In this document: in pieces, positions 10,401 through 25,400 of the stretch | Layout: every line of letters begins with the position of its first letter | Position numbering within the stretch: the stretch's first letter is position 1 | Assembly: GCA_014526335.1 (NCBI GenBank) | Contig: JACTAT010000006.1 | Coordinates: 4,781,202-4,845,201, forward strand | From: Chrysaora quinquecirrha | Taxonomy: Eukaryota; Cnidaria; Scyphozoa; Semaeostomeae; Pelagiidae | Direction of reading: 5' to 3' | DNA length: 64,000 bases | Made by a program: the position numbers and the translations under genes | The notes under the pieces: generated by a model | The model's database searches: none | What the model was told of the DNA's origin: nothing | Seen by the model: the letters and a program-made list of their open reading frames with translations, nothing else

Positions 10401-13400
10401 TCTGACTCACTTACTAACTTTTGTCGTCTGATATTCCTAGGGGTATAACGTCAAATGGAACCCCAAACCGAAACAATTGACGTCCCTTATACACCCTGGA
10501 TACAGTAAAATCTGGTTATAATATACTTGATTATGCTTATAATGAACATAAGTAGGTCGACTATAACCCTAAGCTTCCTAACTTTAATCTATATAACATT
10601 TTAAATCAAGAAATTCAGAAATATAGACTGCATTGTTTTGAATGTTTCGACCATATGATCTTCATCAGCAAACTCAATAGTTAATTAAATAGGAAATTAA
10701 ATACAATTTTTATATTTTCTTTTTAATTAGTAATCACAGTTTAGTTTGTAAGAGGATACAGAAGGGAGCTTGTTTAGCCGCGTTGCTAAGTTGATTCCAT
10801 ATTTTCGCCATGCAAAATGCTAATATTTCTGACCATAATTAATCCTCTTCTTAGTTTTAATCAATGGAAATACACGCTTTTAGAACCTACCTCAAGGCCT
10901 AGTTCTTAAAGTTCCTTATTTTAGGGCCTCTTCGAGCTTTGCATGTAAGCAAATCTCAAGACTACTCAAAGAAGCATTGGATACATGCTTAACGTACAAT
11001 TTATGTGATTTTCGACTCAAATGAATGGAACCGGCTTTCTAATTCTTGATTATTCGCAGTGATAAAAGTATTCAACATTCAAAAGTTCCTTAATGATTTT
11101 CTCTTTAATGGTATAAGTTCTTTAAATGTTCGGGCCATCTACATTACATGTAGGTTCCTTATATAGTGGTTCTTTATAAAAAAAGCGTGTAGCTAGTCAA
11201 TTTTGGCATTTCTAAGTTTCGGCTCTTGTATTTCTGATATTGAATTTCTAATATCTAAAACCCAGAAAATAAACAAGAGGAAAGCCGAGAAATCACAGTT
11301 AAAACCCTGGGAAAGAAATAGGTTCTGCCGTGAAAGTTGGTGGCGATCCCCAGCCTAACCGCAGTAAATTCTACATGGTAAATTTCTAAGATTAATCACA
11401 AGACATTTTATTCTAACTTTGATTGTCCTATTTTCTAGATCCTTATGGTAGGTGGAAGAGAGTTTAGTCTCATTGGTAAACCACTTTTAAGGTCAGTTGG
11501 GTTATTTTTAATTTGTATGTATTTTGTATTCACCTTCACGCCCATCGTCTGTTTCTGACAAGTAATTCCTGACTTACCCTGATGACATCATGACATCAGA
11601 AAAAGTTGAAACTTTGAAAATCGGTTTTGTTGTTTCTTTTAGCACGGGACTTGTTCATATCGAAGCTACAGTTTTGGAAAAAACCAAAGGCAGAAAGATA
11701 ATTGTTTTTAAGAAAAAGCGAAGAAAAAATTGGAAGAAATGGCAAGGTAGACTATTTTATTTCTCTTCTCTTACAATTCCTAATTCATCTGCTAGACCAC
11801 AAGCTAGTTTCTTTATATAGGTTGTTCGTAAAAACGAATCTGGTAAAGAAACCTCCGTACTGAAGTCAACTTTTTTAAGCATAAAATTGTACGCATATTC
11901 TTGAAGGAATATGAATTATGTTGACATCATTGTATAATCCTTACTTAATGAATAACACTAGGAAGAGACAAATATTTGACACAATACTTTTCAGTCAACA
12001 CGAAGAACAGTCAAATATGAACTTCGAAACAGCTCAACTCAGTATAAACAATGTTTATAGCTACTTTTTATAATTAACTTTCAATATTTTCTCTGTCTAA
12101 TTCAATTGTTTTCGAACCCTTGGTCTAAAATGCTCAATTATTGTATCAATACATCCTTCCCGTAACTTATAACTGTACAAAACAATATTCAATCACATGA
12201 AATGTCCATCAAGTTTGTGCATATCCTTTAATGAAGTTTAATCTGTAGAGCATCAGGCTTTTAACCTGAGCGTTGCGAGTTCAAGTCCCTCACTCGGCGT
12301 GAATGCAGTTCTTTGTCCCTCAAATTATCTTTTGGTTACTGATTATGAATTCTGGCATTGTTAGACACTTCAACAGCCCAGTTAGCTCAGTCGGTAGAGC
12401 ATCAGGCTTTTAACCTGAGGGTCGCGGGTTCAAGTCCCTCACTGGGCGTGAATGCTGTTCTTTGTCCCTTAAATTATCTATTGGTTACTGATTATGAATT
12501 CTTGCACTGTTAGATACTTCAACAGCCCAGTTAGCTCAGCCGGTAGAGCATCAGGCTTTTAACCTGAGGGTCGCAGGTTCAAGTCCCTCACTGGGCGTGA
12601 ATGCTGTTCTTTGTCCCTTAAATTATCTATTGGTTACTGATTATGAATTCTTGCACTGTTAGATACTTCAACAGCCCAGTTAGCTCAGTCGGTAGAGCAT
12701 CAGGCTTTTAACCTGAGGATCGTGGGTTCAAGTCCCTCACTGGGCGTGAATGCTGTTCTTTGTCCCTTAAATTATCTATTGGTTACTGATTATGAATTCT
12801 TGCATTGTTAGATACTTCAACAGCCCAGTTAGCTCAGTCGGTAGAGCATCAGGCTTTTAACCTGAGGATCGCGGGTTCAAGTCCCTCACTGGGCGTGAAT
12901 GCTGTTCTTTGTCCCTTAAATTATCTATTGGTTACTGATTATGAATTCTTGCATTGTTCGATACTTCAACAGCCCAGTTAGCTCAGTCGGTAGAGCATCA
13001 GGCTTTTAACCTGAGGGTCGCGGGTTCAAGTCCCTCACTGGGCGTGAATGCTGTTCTTTGTCCCTTAAATTATCTATTGGTTACTGATTATGAATTCTTG
13101 CACTGTTAGATACTTCAACAGCCCAGTTAGCTCAGTCGGTAGAGCATCAGGCTTTTAACCTGAGAGTCGCGGTTTCAAGTCCCTCACTGGGCGTGAATGC
13201 TGTTCTTTGTCCCTTAAATTATCTATTGGTTACTGATTATGAATTCTTGCACTGTTAGATACTTCAACAGCCCAGTTAGCTCAGTCGGTAGAGCATCAGG
13301 CTTTTAACCTGAGGGTCGCGGGTTCAAGTCCCTCACTGGGCGTGAATGCTGTTCTTTGTCCCTTAAATTATCTATTGGTTACTGATTATGAATTCTTGCA

Positions 13401-16400
13401 CTGTTAGATACTTCAACAGCCCAGTTAGCTCAGTCGGTAGAGCATCAGGCTTTTAACCTGAGGGTCGCGGGTTCAAGTCCCTCACTGGGCGTGAATGCTG
13501 TTCTTTGTCCCTTAAATTATCTATTGGTTACTGATTATGAATTCTTGCACTGTTAGATACTTCAACAGCCCAGTTAGCTCAGTCGGTAGAGCATCAGGCT
13601 TTTAACCTGAGGGTCGCGGGTTCAAGTCCCTCACTGGGCGTGAATGCTGTTCTTTGTCCCTTAAATTATCTATTGGTTACTGATTATGAATTCTTGCACT
13701 GTTAGATACTTCAACAGCCCAGTTAGCTCAGTCGGTAGAGCATCAGGCTTTTAACCTGAGGGTCGCGGGTTCAAGTCCCTCACTGGGCGTGAATGCTGTT
13801 CTTTGTCCCTTAAATTATCTATTGGTTACTGATTATGAATTCTTGCACTGTTAGATACTTCAACAGCCCAGTTAGCTCAGTCGGTAGAGCATCAGGCTTT
13901 TAACCTGAGGGTCGCGGGTTCAAGTCCCTCACTGGGCGTGAATGCTGTTCTTTGTCCCTTAAATTATCTATTGGTTACTGATTATGAATTCTTGCACTGT
14001 TAGATACTTCAACAGCCCAGTTAGCTCAGTCGGTAGAGCATCAGGCTTTTAACCTGAGGGTCGCGGGTTCAAGTCCCTCACTGGGCGTGAATGCTGTTCT
14101 TTGTCCCTTAAATTATCTATTGGTTACTGATTATGAATTCTTGCACTGTTAGATACTTCAACAGCCCAGTTAGCTCAGTCGGTAGAGCATCAGGCTTTTA
14201 ACCTGAGGGTCGCGGGTTCAAGTCCCTCACTGGGCGTGAATGCTGTTCTTTGTCCCTTAAATTATCTATTGGTTACTGATTATGAATTCTTGCACTGTTA
14301 GATACTTCAACAGCCCAGTTAGCTCAGTCGGTAGAGCATCAGGCTTTTAACCTGAGGGTCGCGGGTTCAAGTCCCTCACTGGGCGTGAATGCTGTTCTTT
14401 GTCCCTTAAATTATCTATTGGTTACTGATTATGAATTCTTGCACTGTTAGATACTTCAACAGCCCAGTTAGCTCAGTCGGTAGAGCATCAGGCTTTTAAC
14501 CTGAGGGTCGCGGGTTCAAGTCCTCACTGGGCGTGAATGCTGTTCTTTGTCCCTTAAATTATCTATTGGTTACTGATTATGAATTCTTGCACTGTTAGAT
14601 ACTTCAACAGCCCAGTTAGCTCAGTCGGTAGAGCATCAGGCTTTTAACCTGAGGGTCGCGGGTTCAAGTCCCTCACTGGGCGTGAATGCTGTTCTTTGTC
14701 CCTTAAATTATCTATTGGTTACTGATTATGAATTCTTGCACTGTTAGATACTTCAACAGCCCAGTTAGCTCAGTCGGTAGAGCATCAGGCTTTTAACCTG
14801 AGGGTCGCGGGTTCAAGTCCCTCACTGGGCGTGAATGCTGTTCTTTGTCCCTTAAATTATCTATTGGTTACTGATTATGAATTCTTGCACTGTTAGATAC
14901 TTCAACAGCCCAGTTAGCTCAGTCGGTAGAGCATCAGGCTTTTAACCTGAGGGTCGCGGGTTCAAGTCCCTCACTGGGCGTGAATGCTGTTCTTTGTCCC
15001 TTAAATTATCTATTGGTTACTGATTATGAATTCTTGCACTGTTAGATACTTCAACAGCCCAGTTAGCTCAGTCGGTAGAGCATCAGGCTTTTAACCTGAG
15101 GGTCGCGGGTTCAAGTCCCTCACTGGGCGTGAATGCTGTTCTTTGTCCCTTAAATTATCTATTGGTTACTGATTATGAATTCTTGCACTGTTAGATACTT
15201 CAACAGCCCAGTTAGCTCAGTCGGTAGAGCATCAGGCTTTTAACCTGAGGGTCGCGGGTTCAAGTCCCTCACTGGGCGTGAATGCTGTTCTTTGTCCCTT
15301 AAATTATCTATTGGTTACTGATTATGAATTCTTGCACTGTTAGATACTTCAACAGCCCAGTTAGCTCAGTCGGTAGAGCATCAGGCTTTTAACCTGAGGG
15401 TCGCGGGTTCAAGTCCCTCACTGGGCGTGAATGCTGTTCTTTGTCCCTTAAATTATCTATTGGTTACTGATTATGAATTCTTGCACTGTTAGATACTTCA
15501 ACAGCCCAGTTAGCTCAGTCGGTAGAGCATCAGGCTTTTAACCTGAGGGTCGCGGGTTCAAGTCCCTCACTGGGCGTGAATGCTGTTCTTTGTCCCTTAA
15601 ATTATCTATTGGTTACTGATTATGAATTCTTGCACTGTTAGATACTTCAACAGCCCAGTTAGCTCAGTCGGTAGAGCATCAGGCTTTTAACCTGAGGGTC
15701 GCGGGTTCAAGTCCCTCACTGGGCGTGAATGCTGTTCTTTGTCCCTTAAATTATCTATTGGTTACTGATTATGAATTCTTGCACTGTTAGATACTTCAAC
15801 AGCCCAGTTAGCTCAGTCGGTAGAGCATCAGGCTTTTAACCTGAGGGTCGCGGGTTCAAGTCCCTCACTGGGCGTGAATGCTGTTCTTTGTCCCTTAAAT
15901 TATCTATTGGTTACTGATTATGAATTCTTGCACTGTTAGATACTTCAACAGCCCAGTTAGCTCAGTCGGTAGAGCATCAGGCTTTTAACCTGAGGGTCGC
16001 GGGTTCAAGTCCCTCACTGGGCGTGAATGCTGTTCTTTGTCCCTTAAATTATCTATTGGTTACTGATTATGAATTCTTGCACTGTTAGATACTTCAACAG
16101 CCCAGTTAGCTCAGTCGGTAGAGCATCAGGCTTTTAACCTGAGGGTCGCGGGTTCAAGTCCCTCACTGGGCGTGAATGCTGTTCTTTGTCCCTTAAATTA
16201 TCTATTGGTTACTGATTATGAATTCTTGCACTGTTAGATACTTCAACAGCCCAGTTAGCTCAGTCGGTAGAGCATCAGGCTTTTAACCTGAGGGTCGCGG
16301 GTTCAAGTCCCTCACTGGGCGTGAATGCTGTTCTTTGTCCCTTAAATTATCTATTGGTTACTGATTATGAATTCTTGCACTGTTAGATACTTCAACAGCC

Positions 16401-19400
16401 CAGTTAGCTCAGTCGGTAGAGCATCAGGCTTTTAACCTGAGGGTCGCGGGTTCAAGTCCCTCACTGGGCGTGAATGCTGTTCTTTGTCCCTTAAATTATC
16501 TATTGGTTACTGATTATGAATTCTTGCACTGTTAGATACTTCAACAGCCCAGTTAGCTCAGTCGGTAGAGCATCAGGCTTTTAACCTGAGGGTCGCGGGT
16601 TCAAGTCCCTCACTGGGCGTGAATGCTGTTCTTTGTCCCTTAAATTATCTATTGGTTACTGATTATGAATTCTTGCACTGTTAGATACTTCAACAGCCCA
16701 GTTAGCTCAGTCGGTAGAGCATCAGGCTTTTAACCTGAGGGTCGCGGGTTCAAGTCCCTCACTGGGCGTGAATGCTGTTCTTTGTCCCTTAAATTATCTA
16801 TTGGTTACTGATTATGAATTCTTGCACTGTTAGATACTTCAACAGCCCAGTTAGCTCAGTCGGTAGAGCATCAGGCTTTTAACCTGAGGGTCGCGGGTTC
16901 AAGTCCCTCACTGGGCGTGAATGCTGTTCTTTGTCCCTTAAATTATCTATTGGTTACTGATTATGAATTCTTGCACTGTTAGATACTTCAACAGCCCAGT
17001 TAGCTCAGTCGGTAGAGCATCAGGCTTTTAACCTGAGGGTCGCGGGTTCAAGTCCCTCACTGGGCGTGAATGCTGTTCTTTGTCCCTTAAATTATCTATT
17101 GGTTACTGATTATGAATTCTTGCACTGTTAGATACTTCAACAGCCCAGTTAGCTCAGTCGGTAGAGCATCAGGCTTTTAACCTGAGGGTCGCGGGTTCAA
17201 GTCCTCACTGGGCGTGAATGCTGTTCTTTGTCCCTTAAATTATCTATTGGTTACTGATTATGAATTCTTGCACTGTTAGATACTTCAACAGCCCAGTTAG
17301 CTCAGTCGGTAGAGCATCAGGCTTTTAACCTGAGGGTCGCGGGTTCAAGTCCCTCACTGGGCGTGAATGCTGTTCTTTGTCCCTTAAATTATCTATTGGT
17401 TACTGATTATGAATTCTTGCACTGTTAGATACTTCAACAGCCCAGTTAGCTCAGTCGGTAGAGCATCAGGCTTTTAACCTGAGGGTCGCGGGTTCAAGTC
17501 CCTCACTGGGCGTGAATGCTGTTCTTTGTCCCTTAAATTATCTATTGGTTACTGATTATGAATTCTTGCACTGTTAGATACTTCAACAGCCCAGTTAGCT
17601 CAGTCGGTAGAGCATCAGGCTTTTAACCTGAGGGTCGCGGGTTCAAGTCCTCACTGGGCGTGAATGCTGTTCTTTGTCCCTTAAATTATCTATTGGTTAC
17701 TGATTATGAATTCTTGCACTGTTAGATACTTCAACAGCCCAGTTAGCTCAGTCGGTAGAGCATCAGGCTTTTAACCTGAGGGTCGCGGGTTCAAGTCCCT
17801 CACTGGGCGTGAATGCTGTTCTTTGTCCCTTAAATTATCTATTGGTTACTGATTATGAATTCTTGCACTGTTAGATACTTCAACAGCCCAGTTAGCTCAG
17901 TCGGTAGAGCATCAGGCTTTTAACCTGAGGGTCGCGGGTTCAAGTCCCTCACTGGGCGTGAATGCTGTTCTTTGTCCCTTAAATTATCTATTGGTTACTG
18001 ATTATGAATTCTTGCACTGTTAGATACTTCAACAGCCCAGTTAGCTCAGTCGGTAGAGCATCAGGCTTTTAACCTGAGGGTCGCGGGTTCAAGTCCCTCA
18101 CTGGGCGTGAATGCTGTTCTTTGTCCCTTAAATTATCTATTGGTTACTGATTATGAATTCTTGCACTGTTAGATACTTCAACAGCCCAGTTAGCTCAGTC
18201 GGTAGAGCATCAGGCTTTTAACCTGAGGGTCGCGGGTTCAAGTCCCTCACTGGGCGTGAATGCTGTTCTTTGTCCCTTAAATTATCTATTGGTTACTGAT
18301 TATGAATTCTTGCACTGTTAGATACTTCAACAGCCCAGTTAGCTCAGTCGGTAGAGCATCAGGCTTTTAACCTGAGGGTCGCGGGTTCAAGTCCCTCACT
18401 GGGCGTGAATGCTGTTCTTTGTCCCTTAAATTATCTATTGGTTACTGATTATGAATTCTTGCACTGTTAGATACTTCAACAGCCCAGTTAGCTCAGTCGG
18501 TAGAGCATCAGGCTTTTAACCTGAGGGTCGCGGGTTCAAGTCCCTCACTGGGCGTGAATGCTGTTCTTTGTCCCTTAAATTATCTATTGGTTACTGATTA
18601 TGAATTCTTGCACTGTTAGATACTTCAACAGCCCAGTTAGCTCAGTCGGTAGAGCATCAGGCTTTTAACCTGAGGGTCGCGGGTTCAAGTCCCTCACTGG
18701 GCGTGAATGCTGTTCTTTGTCCCTTAAATTATCTATTGGTTACTGATTATGAATTCTTGCACTGTTAGATACTTCAACAGCCCAGTTAGCTCAGTCGGTA
18801 GAGCATCAGGCTTTTAACCTGAGGGTCGCGGGTTCAAGTCCCTCACTGGGCGTGAATGCTGTTCTTTGTCCCTTAAATTATCTATTGGTTACTGATTATG
18901 AATTCTTGCACTGTTAGATACTTCAACAGCCCAGTTAGCTCAGTCGGTAGAGCATCAGGCTTTTAACCTGAGGGTCGCGGGTTCAAGTCCCTCACTGGGC
19001 GTGAATGCTGTTCTTTGTCCCTTAAATTATCTATTGGTTACTGATTATGAATTCTTGCACTGTTAGATACTTCAACAGCCCAGTTAGCTCAGTCGGTAGA
19101 GCATCAGGCTTTTAACCTGAGGGTCGCGGGTTCAAGTCCCTCACTGGGCGTGAATGCTGTTCTTTGTCCCTTAAATTATCTATTGGTTACTGATTATGAA
19201 TTCTTGCATTGTTAGATACTTCAACAGCCCAGTTAGCTCAGTCGGTAGAGCATCAGGCTTTTAACCTGAGGGTCGCGGGTTCAAGTCCCTCACTGGGCGT
19301 GAATGCTGTTCTTTGTCCCTTAAATTATCTATTGGTTACTGATTATGAATTCTTGCACTGTTAGATACTTCAACAGCCCAGTTAGCTCAGTCGGTAGAGC

Positions 19401-22400
19401 ATCAGGCTTTTAACCTGAGGGTCGCGGGTTCAAGTCCCTCACTGGGCGTGAATGCTGTTCTTTGTCCCTTAAATTATCTATTGGTTACTGATTATGAATT
19501 CTTGCACTGTTAGATACTTCAACAGCCCAGTTAGCTCAGTCGGTAGAGCATCAGGCTTTTAACCTGAGGGTCGCGGGTTCAAGTCCTCACTGGGCGTGAA
19601 TGCTGTTCTTTGTCCCTTAAATTATCTATTGGTTACTGATTATGAATTCTTGCACTGTTAGATACTTCAACAGCCCAGTTAGCTCAGTCGGTAGAGCATC
19701 AGGCTTTTAACCTGAGGGTCGCGGGTTCAAGTCCCTCACTGGGCGTGAATGCTGTTCTTTGTCCCTTAAATTATCTATTGGTTACTGATTATGAATTCTT
19801 GCATTGTTAGATACTTCAACAGCCCAGTTAGCTCAGTCGGTAGAGCATCAGGCTTTTAACCTGAGGGTCGCGGGTTCAAGTCCCTCACTGGGCGTGAATG
19901 CTGTTCTTTGTCCCTTAAATTATCTATTGGTTACTGATTATGAATTCTTGCACTGTTAGATACTTCAACAGCCCAGTTAGCTCAGTCGGTAGAGCATCAG
20001 GCTTTTAACCTGAGGGTCGCGGGTTCAAGTCCCTCACTGGGCGTGAATGCTGTTCTTTGTCCCTTAAATTATCTATTGGTTACTGATTATGAATTCTTGC
20101 ACTGTTAGATACTTCAACAGCCCAGTTAGCTCAGTCGGTAGAGCATCAGGCTTTTAACCTGAGGGTCGCGGGTTCAAGTCCCTCACTGGGCGTGAATGCT
20201 GTTCTTTGTCCCTTAAATTATCTATTGGTTACTGATTATGAATTCTTGCACTGTTAGATACTTCAACAGCCCAGTTAGCTCAGTCGGTAGAGCATCAGGC
20301 TTTTAACCTGAGGGTCGCGGGTTCAAGTCCTCACTGGGCGTGAATGCTGTTCTTTGTCCCTTAAATTATCTATTGGTTACTGATTATGAATTCTTGCACT
20401 GTTAGATACTTCAACAGCCCAGTTAGCTCAGTCGGTAGAGCATCAGGCTTTTAACCTGAGGGTCGCGGGTTCAAGTCCCTCACTGGGCGTGAATGCTGTT
20501 CTTTGTCCCTTAAATTATCTATTGGTTACTGATTATGAATTCTTGCACTGTTAGATACTTCAACAGCCCAGTTAGCTCAGTCGGTAGAGCATCAGGCTTT
20601 TAACCTGAGGGTCGCGGGTTCAAGTCCCTCACTGGGCGTGAATGCTGTTCTTTGTCCCTTAAATTATCTATTGGTTACTGATTATGAATTCTTGCACTGT
20701 TAGATACTTCAACAGCCCAGTTAGCTCAGTCGGTAGAGCATCAGGCTTTTAACCTGAGGGTCGCGGGTTCAAGTCCCTCACTGGGCGTGAATGCTGTTCT
20801 TTGTCCCTTAAATTATCTATTGGTTACTGATTATGAATTCTTGCACTGTTAGATACTTCAACAGCCCAGTTAGCTCAGTCGGTAGAGCATCAGGCTTTTA
20901 ACCTGAGGGTCGCGGGTTCAAGTCCCTCACTGGGCGTGAATGCTGTTCTTTGTCCCTTAAATTATCTATTGGTTACTGATTATGAATTCTTGCACTGTTA
21001 GATACTTCAACAGCCCAGTTAGCTCAGTCGGTAGAGCATCAGGCTTTTAACCTGAGGGTCGCGGGTTCAAGTCCCTCACTGGGCGTGAATGCTGTTCTTT
21101 GTCCCTTAAATTATCTATTGGTTACTGATTATGAATTCTTGCACTGTTAGATACTTCAACAGCCCAGTTAGCTCAGTCGGTAGAGCATCAGGCTTTTAAC
21201 CTGAGGGTCGCGGGTTCAAGTCCCTCACTGGGCGTGAATGCTGTTCTTTGTCCCTTAAATTATCTATTGGTTACTGATTATGAATTCTTGCACTGTTAGA
21301 TACTTCAACAGCCCAGTTAGCTCAGTCGGTAGAGCATCAGGCTTTTAACCTGAGGGTCGCGGGTTCAAGTCCTCACTGGGCGTGAATGCTGTTCTTTGTC
21401 CCTTAAATTATCTATTGGTTACTGATTATGAATTCTTGCATTGTTCGATACTTCAACAGCCCAGTTAGCTCAGTCGGTAGAGCATCAGGCTTTTAACCTG
21501 AGGGTCGCGGGTTCAAGTCCCTCACTGGGCGTGAATGCTGTTCTTTGTCCCTTAAATTATCTATTGGTTACTGATTATGAATTCTTGCACTGTTAGATAC
21601 TTCAACAGCCCAGTTAGCTCAGTCGGTAGAGCATCAGGCTTTTAACCTGAGGGTCGCGGGTTCAAGTCCTCACTGGGCGTGAATGCTGTTCTTTGTCCCT
21701 TAAATTATCTATTGGTTACTGATTATGAATTCTTGCACTGTTAGATACTTCAACAGCCCAGTTAGCTCAGTCGGTAGAGCATCAGGCTTTTAACCTGAGG
21801 GTCGCGGGTTCAAGTCCCTCACTGGGCGTGAATGCTGTTCTTTGTCCCTTAAATTATCTATTGGTTACTGATTATGAATTCTTGCACTGTTAGATACTTC
21901 AACAGCCCAGTTAGCTCAGTCGGTAGAGCATCAGGCTTTTAACCTGAGGGTCGCGGGTTCAAGTCCCTCACTGGGCGTGAATGCTGTTCTTTGTCCCTTA
22001 AATTATCTATTGGTTACTGATTATGAATTCTTGCATTGTTAGATACTTCAACAGCCCAGTTAGCTCAGTCGGTAGAGCATCAGGCTTTTAACCTGAGGGT
22101 CGCGGGTTCAAGTCCCTCACTGGGCGTGAATGCTGTTCTTTGTCCCTTAAATTATCTATTGGTTACTGATTATGAATTCTTGCACTGTTAGATACTTCAA
22201 CAGCCCAGTTAGCTCAGTCGGTAGAGCATCAGGCTTTTAACCTGAGGGTCGCGGGTTCAAGTCCCTCACTGGGCGTGAATGCTGTTCTTTGTCCCTTAAA
22301 TTATCTATTGGTTACTGATTATGAATTCTTGCATTGTTAGATACTTCAACAGCCCAGTTAGCTCAGTCGGTAGAGCATCAGGCTTTTAACCTGAGGGTCG

Positions 22401-25400
22401 CGGGTTCAAGTCCCTCACTGGGCGTGAATGCTGTTCTTTGTCCCTTAAATTATCTATTGGTTACTGATTATGAATTCTTGCACTGTTAGATACTTCAACA
22501 GCCCAGTTAGCTCAGTCGGTAGAGCATCAGGCTTTTAACCTGAGGGTCGCGGGTTCAAGTCCCTCACTGGGCGTGAATGCTGTTCTTTGTCCCTTAAATT
22601 ATCTATTGGTTACTGATTATGAATTCTTGCACTGTTAGATACTTCAACAGCCCAGTTAGCTCAGTCGGTAGAGCATCAGGCTTTTAACCTGAGGGTCGCG
22701 GGTTCAAGTCCCTCACTGGGCGTGAATGCTGTTCTTTGTCCCTTAAATTATCTATTGGTTACTGATTATGAATTCTTGCACTGTTAGATACTTCAACAGC
22801 CCAGTTAGCTCAGTCGGTAGAGCATCAGGCTTTTAACCTGAGGGTCGCGGGTTCAAGTCCTCACTGGGCGTGAATGCTGTTCTTTGTCCCTTAAATTATC
22901 TATTGGTTACTGATTATGAATTCTTGCACTGTTAGATACTTCAACAGCCCAGTTAGCTCAGTCGGTAGAGCATCAGGCTTTTAACCTGAGGGTCGCGGGT
23001 TCAAGTCCCTCACTGGGCGTGAATGCTGTTCTTTGTCCCTTAAATTATCTATTGGTTACTGATTATGAATTCTTGCACTGTTAGATACTTCAACAGCCCA
23101 GTTAGCTCAGTCGGTAGAGCATCAGGCTTTTAACCTGAGGGTCGCGGGTTCAAGTCCCTCACTGGGCGTGAATGCTGTTCTTTGTCCCTTAAATTATCTA
23201 TTGGTTACTGATTATGAATTCTTGCACTGTTAGATACTTCAACAGCCCAGTTAGCTCAGTCGGTAGAGCATCAGGCTTTTAACCTGAGGGTCGCGGGTTC
23301 AAGTCCTCACTGGGCGTGAATGCTGTTCTTTGTCCCTTAAATTATCTATTGGTTACTGATTATGAATTCTTGCACTGTTAGATACTTCAACAGCCCAGTT
23401 AGCTCAGTCGGTAGAGCATCAGGCTTTTAACCTGAGGGTCGCGGGTTCAAGTCCCTCACTGGGCGTGAATGCTGTTCTTTGTCCCTTAAATTATCTATTG
23501 GTTACTGATTATGAATTCTTGCACTGTTAGATACTTCAACAGCCCAGTTAGCTCAGTCGGTAGAGCATCAGGCTTTTAACCTGAGGGTCGCGGGTTCAAG
23601 TCCCTCACTGGGCGTGAATGCTGTTCTTTGTCCCTTAAATTATCTATTGGTTACTGATTATGAATTCTTGCACTGTTAGATACTTCAACAGCCCAGTTAG
23701 CTCAGTCGGTAGAGCATCAGGCTTTTAACCTGAGGGTCGCGGGTTCAAGTCCCTCACTGGGCGTGAATGCTGTTCTTTGTCCCTTAAATTATCTATTGGT
23801 TACTGATTATGAATTCTTGCACTGTTAGATACTTCAACAGCCCAGTTAGCTCAGTCGGTAGAGCATCAGGCTTTTAACCTGAGGGTCGCGGGTTCAAGTC
23901 CCTCACTGGGCGTGAATGCTGTTCTTTGTCCCTTAAATTATCTATTGGTTACTGATTATGAATTCTTGCACTGTTAGATACTTCAACAGCCCAGTTAGCT
24001 CAGTCGGTAGAGCATCAGGCTTTTAACCTGAGGGTCGCGGGTTCAAGTCCTCACTGGGCGTGAATGCTGTTCTTTGTCCCTTAAATTATCTATTGGTTAC
24101 TGATTATGAATTCTTGCACTGTTAGATACTTCAACAGCCCAGTTAGCTCAGTCGGTAGAGCATCAGGCTTTTAACCTGAGGGTCGCGGGTTCAAGTCCTC
24201 ACTGGGCGTGAATGCTGTTCTTTGTCCCTTAAATTATCTATTGGTTACTGATTATGAATTCTTGCACTGTTAGATACTTCAACAGCCCAGTTAGCTCAGT
24301 CGGTAGAGCATCAGGCTTTTAACCTGAGGGTCGCGGGTTCAAGTCCCTCACTGGGCGTGAATGCTGTTCTTTGTCCCTTAAATTATCTATTGGTTACTGA
24401 TTATGAATTCTTGCACTGTTAGATACTTCAACAGCCCAGTTAGCTCAGTCGGTAGAGCATCAGGCTTTTAACCTGAGGGTCGCGGGTTCAAGTCCCTCAC
24501 TGGGCGTGAATGCTGTTCTTTGTCCCTTAAATTATCTATTGGTTACTGATTATGAATTCTTGCACTGTTAGATACTTCAACAGCCCAGTTAGCTCAGTCG
24601 GTAGAGCATCAGGCTTTTAACCTGAGGGTCGCGGGTTCAAGTCCTCACTGGGCGTGAATGCTGTTCTTTGTCCCTTAAATTATCTATTGGTTACTGATTA
24701 TGAATTCTTGCACTGTTAGATACTTCAACAGCCCAGTTAGCTCAGTCGGTAGAGCATCAGGCTTTTAACCTGAGGGTCGCGGGTTCAAGTCCCTCACTGG
24801 GCGTGAATGCTGTTCTTTGTCCCTTAAATTATCTATTGGTTACTGATTATGAATTCTTGCACTGTTAGATACTTCAACAGCCCAGTTAGCTCAGTCGGTA
24901 GAGCATCAGGCTTTTAACCTGAGGGTCGCGGGTTCAAGTCCTCACTGGGCGTGAATGCTGTTCTTTGTCCCTTAAATTATCTATTGGTTACTGATTATGA
25001 ATTCTTGCACTGTTAGATACTTCAACAGCCCAGTTAGCTCAGTCGGTAGAGCATCAGGCTTTTAACCTGAGGGTCGCGGGTTCAAGTCCCTCACTGGGCG
25101 TGAATGCTGTTCTTTGTCCCTTAAATTATCTATTGGTTACTGATTATGAATTCTTGCACTGTTAGATACTTCAACAGCCCAGTTAGCTCAGTCGGTAGAG
25201 CATCAGGCTTTTAACCTGAGGGTCGCGGGTTCAAGTCCCTCACTGGGCGTGAATGCTGTTCTTTGTCCCTTAAATTATCTATTGGTTACTGATTATGAAT
25301 TCTTGCACTGTTAGATACTTCAACAGCCCAGTTAGCTCAGTCGGTAGAGCATCAGGCTTTTAACCTGAGGGTCGCGGGTTCAAGTCCTCACTGGGCGTGA

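Noticed and set aside
11747..11820. MRPL21 ending just after exon 7 by read-through
   Set aside because: It would drop the GHRQ part of the L21 signature. A correctly phased exon with the missing half exists at 57779.
12449..12524. Box C/D snoRNA in the spacer (GTGAATG and CTGA resembling boxes C and D)
   Set aside because: GTGAATG is a poor C box, the two boxes are only ~35 nt apart, and there is no terminal stem.
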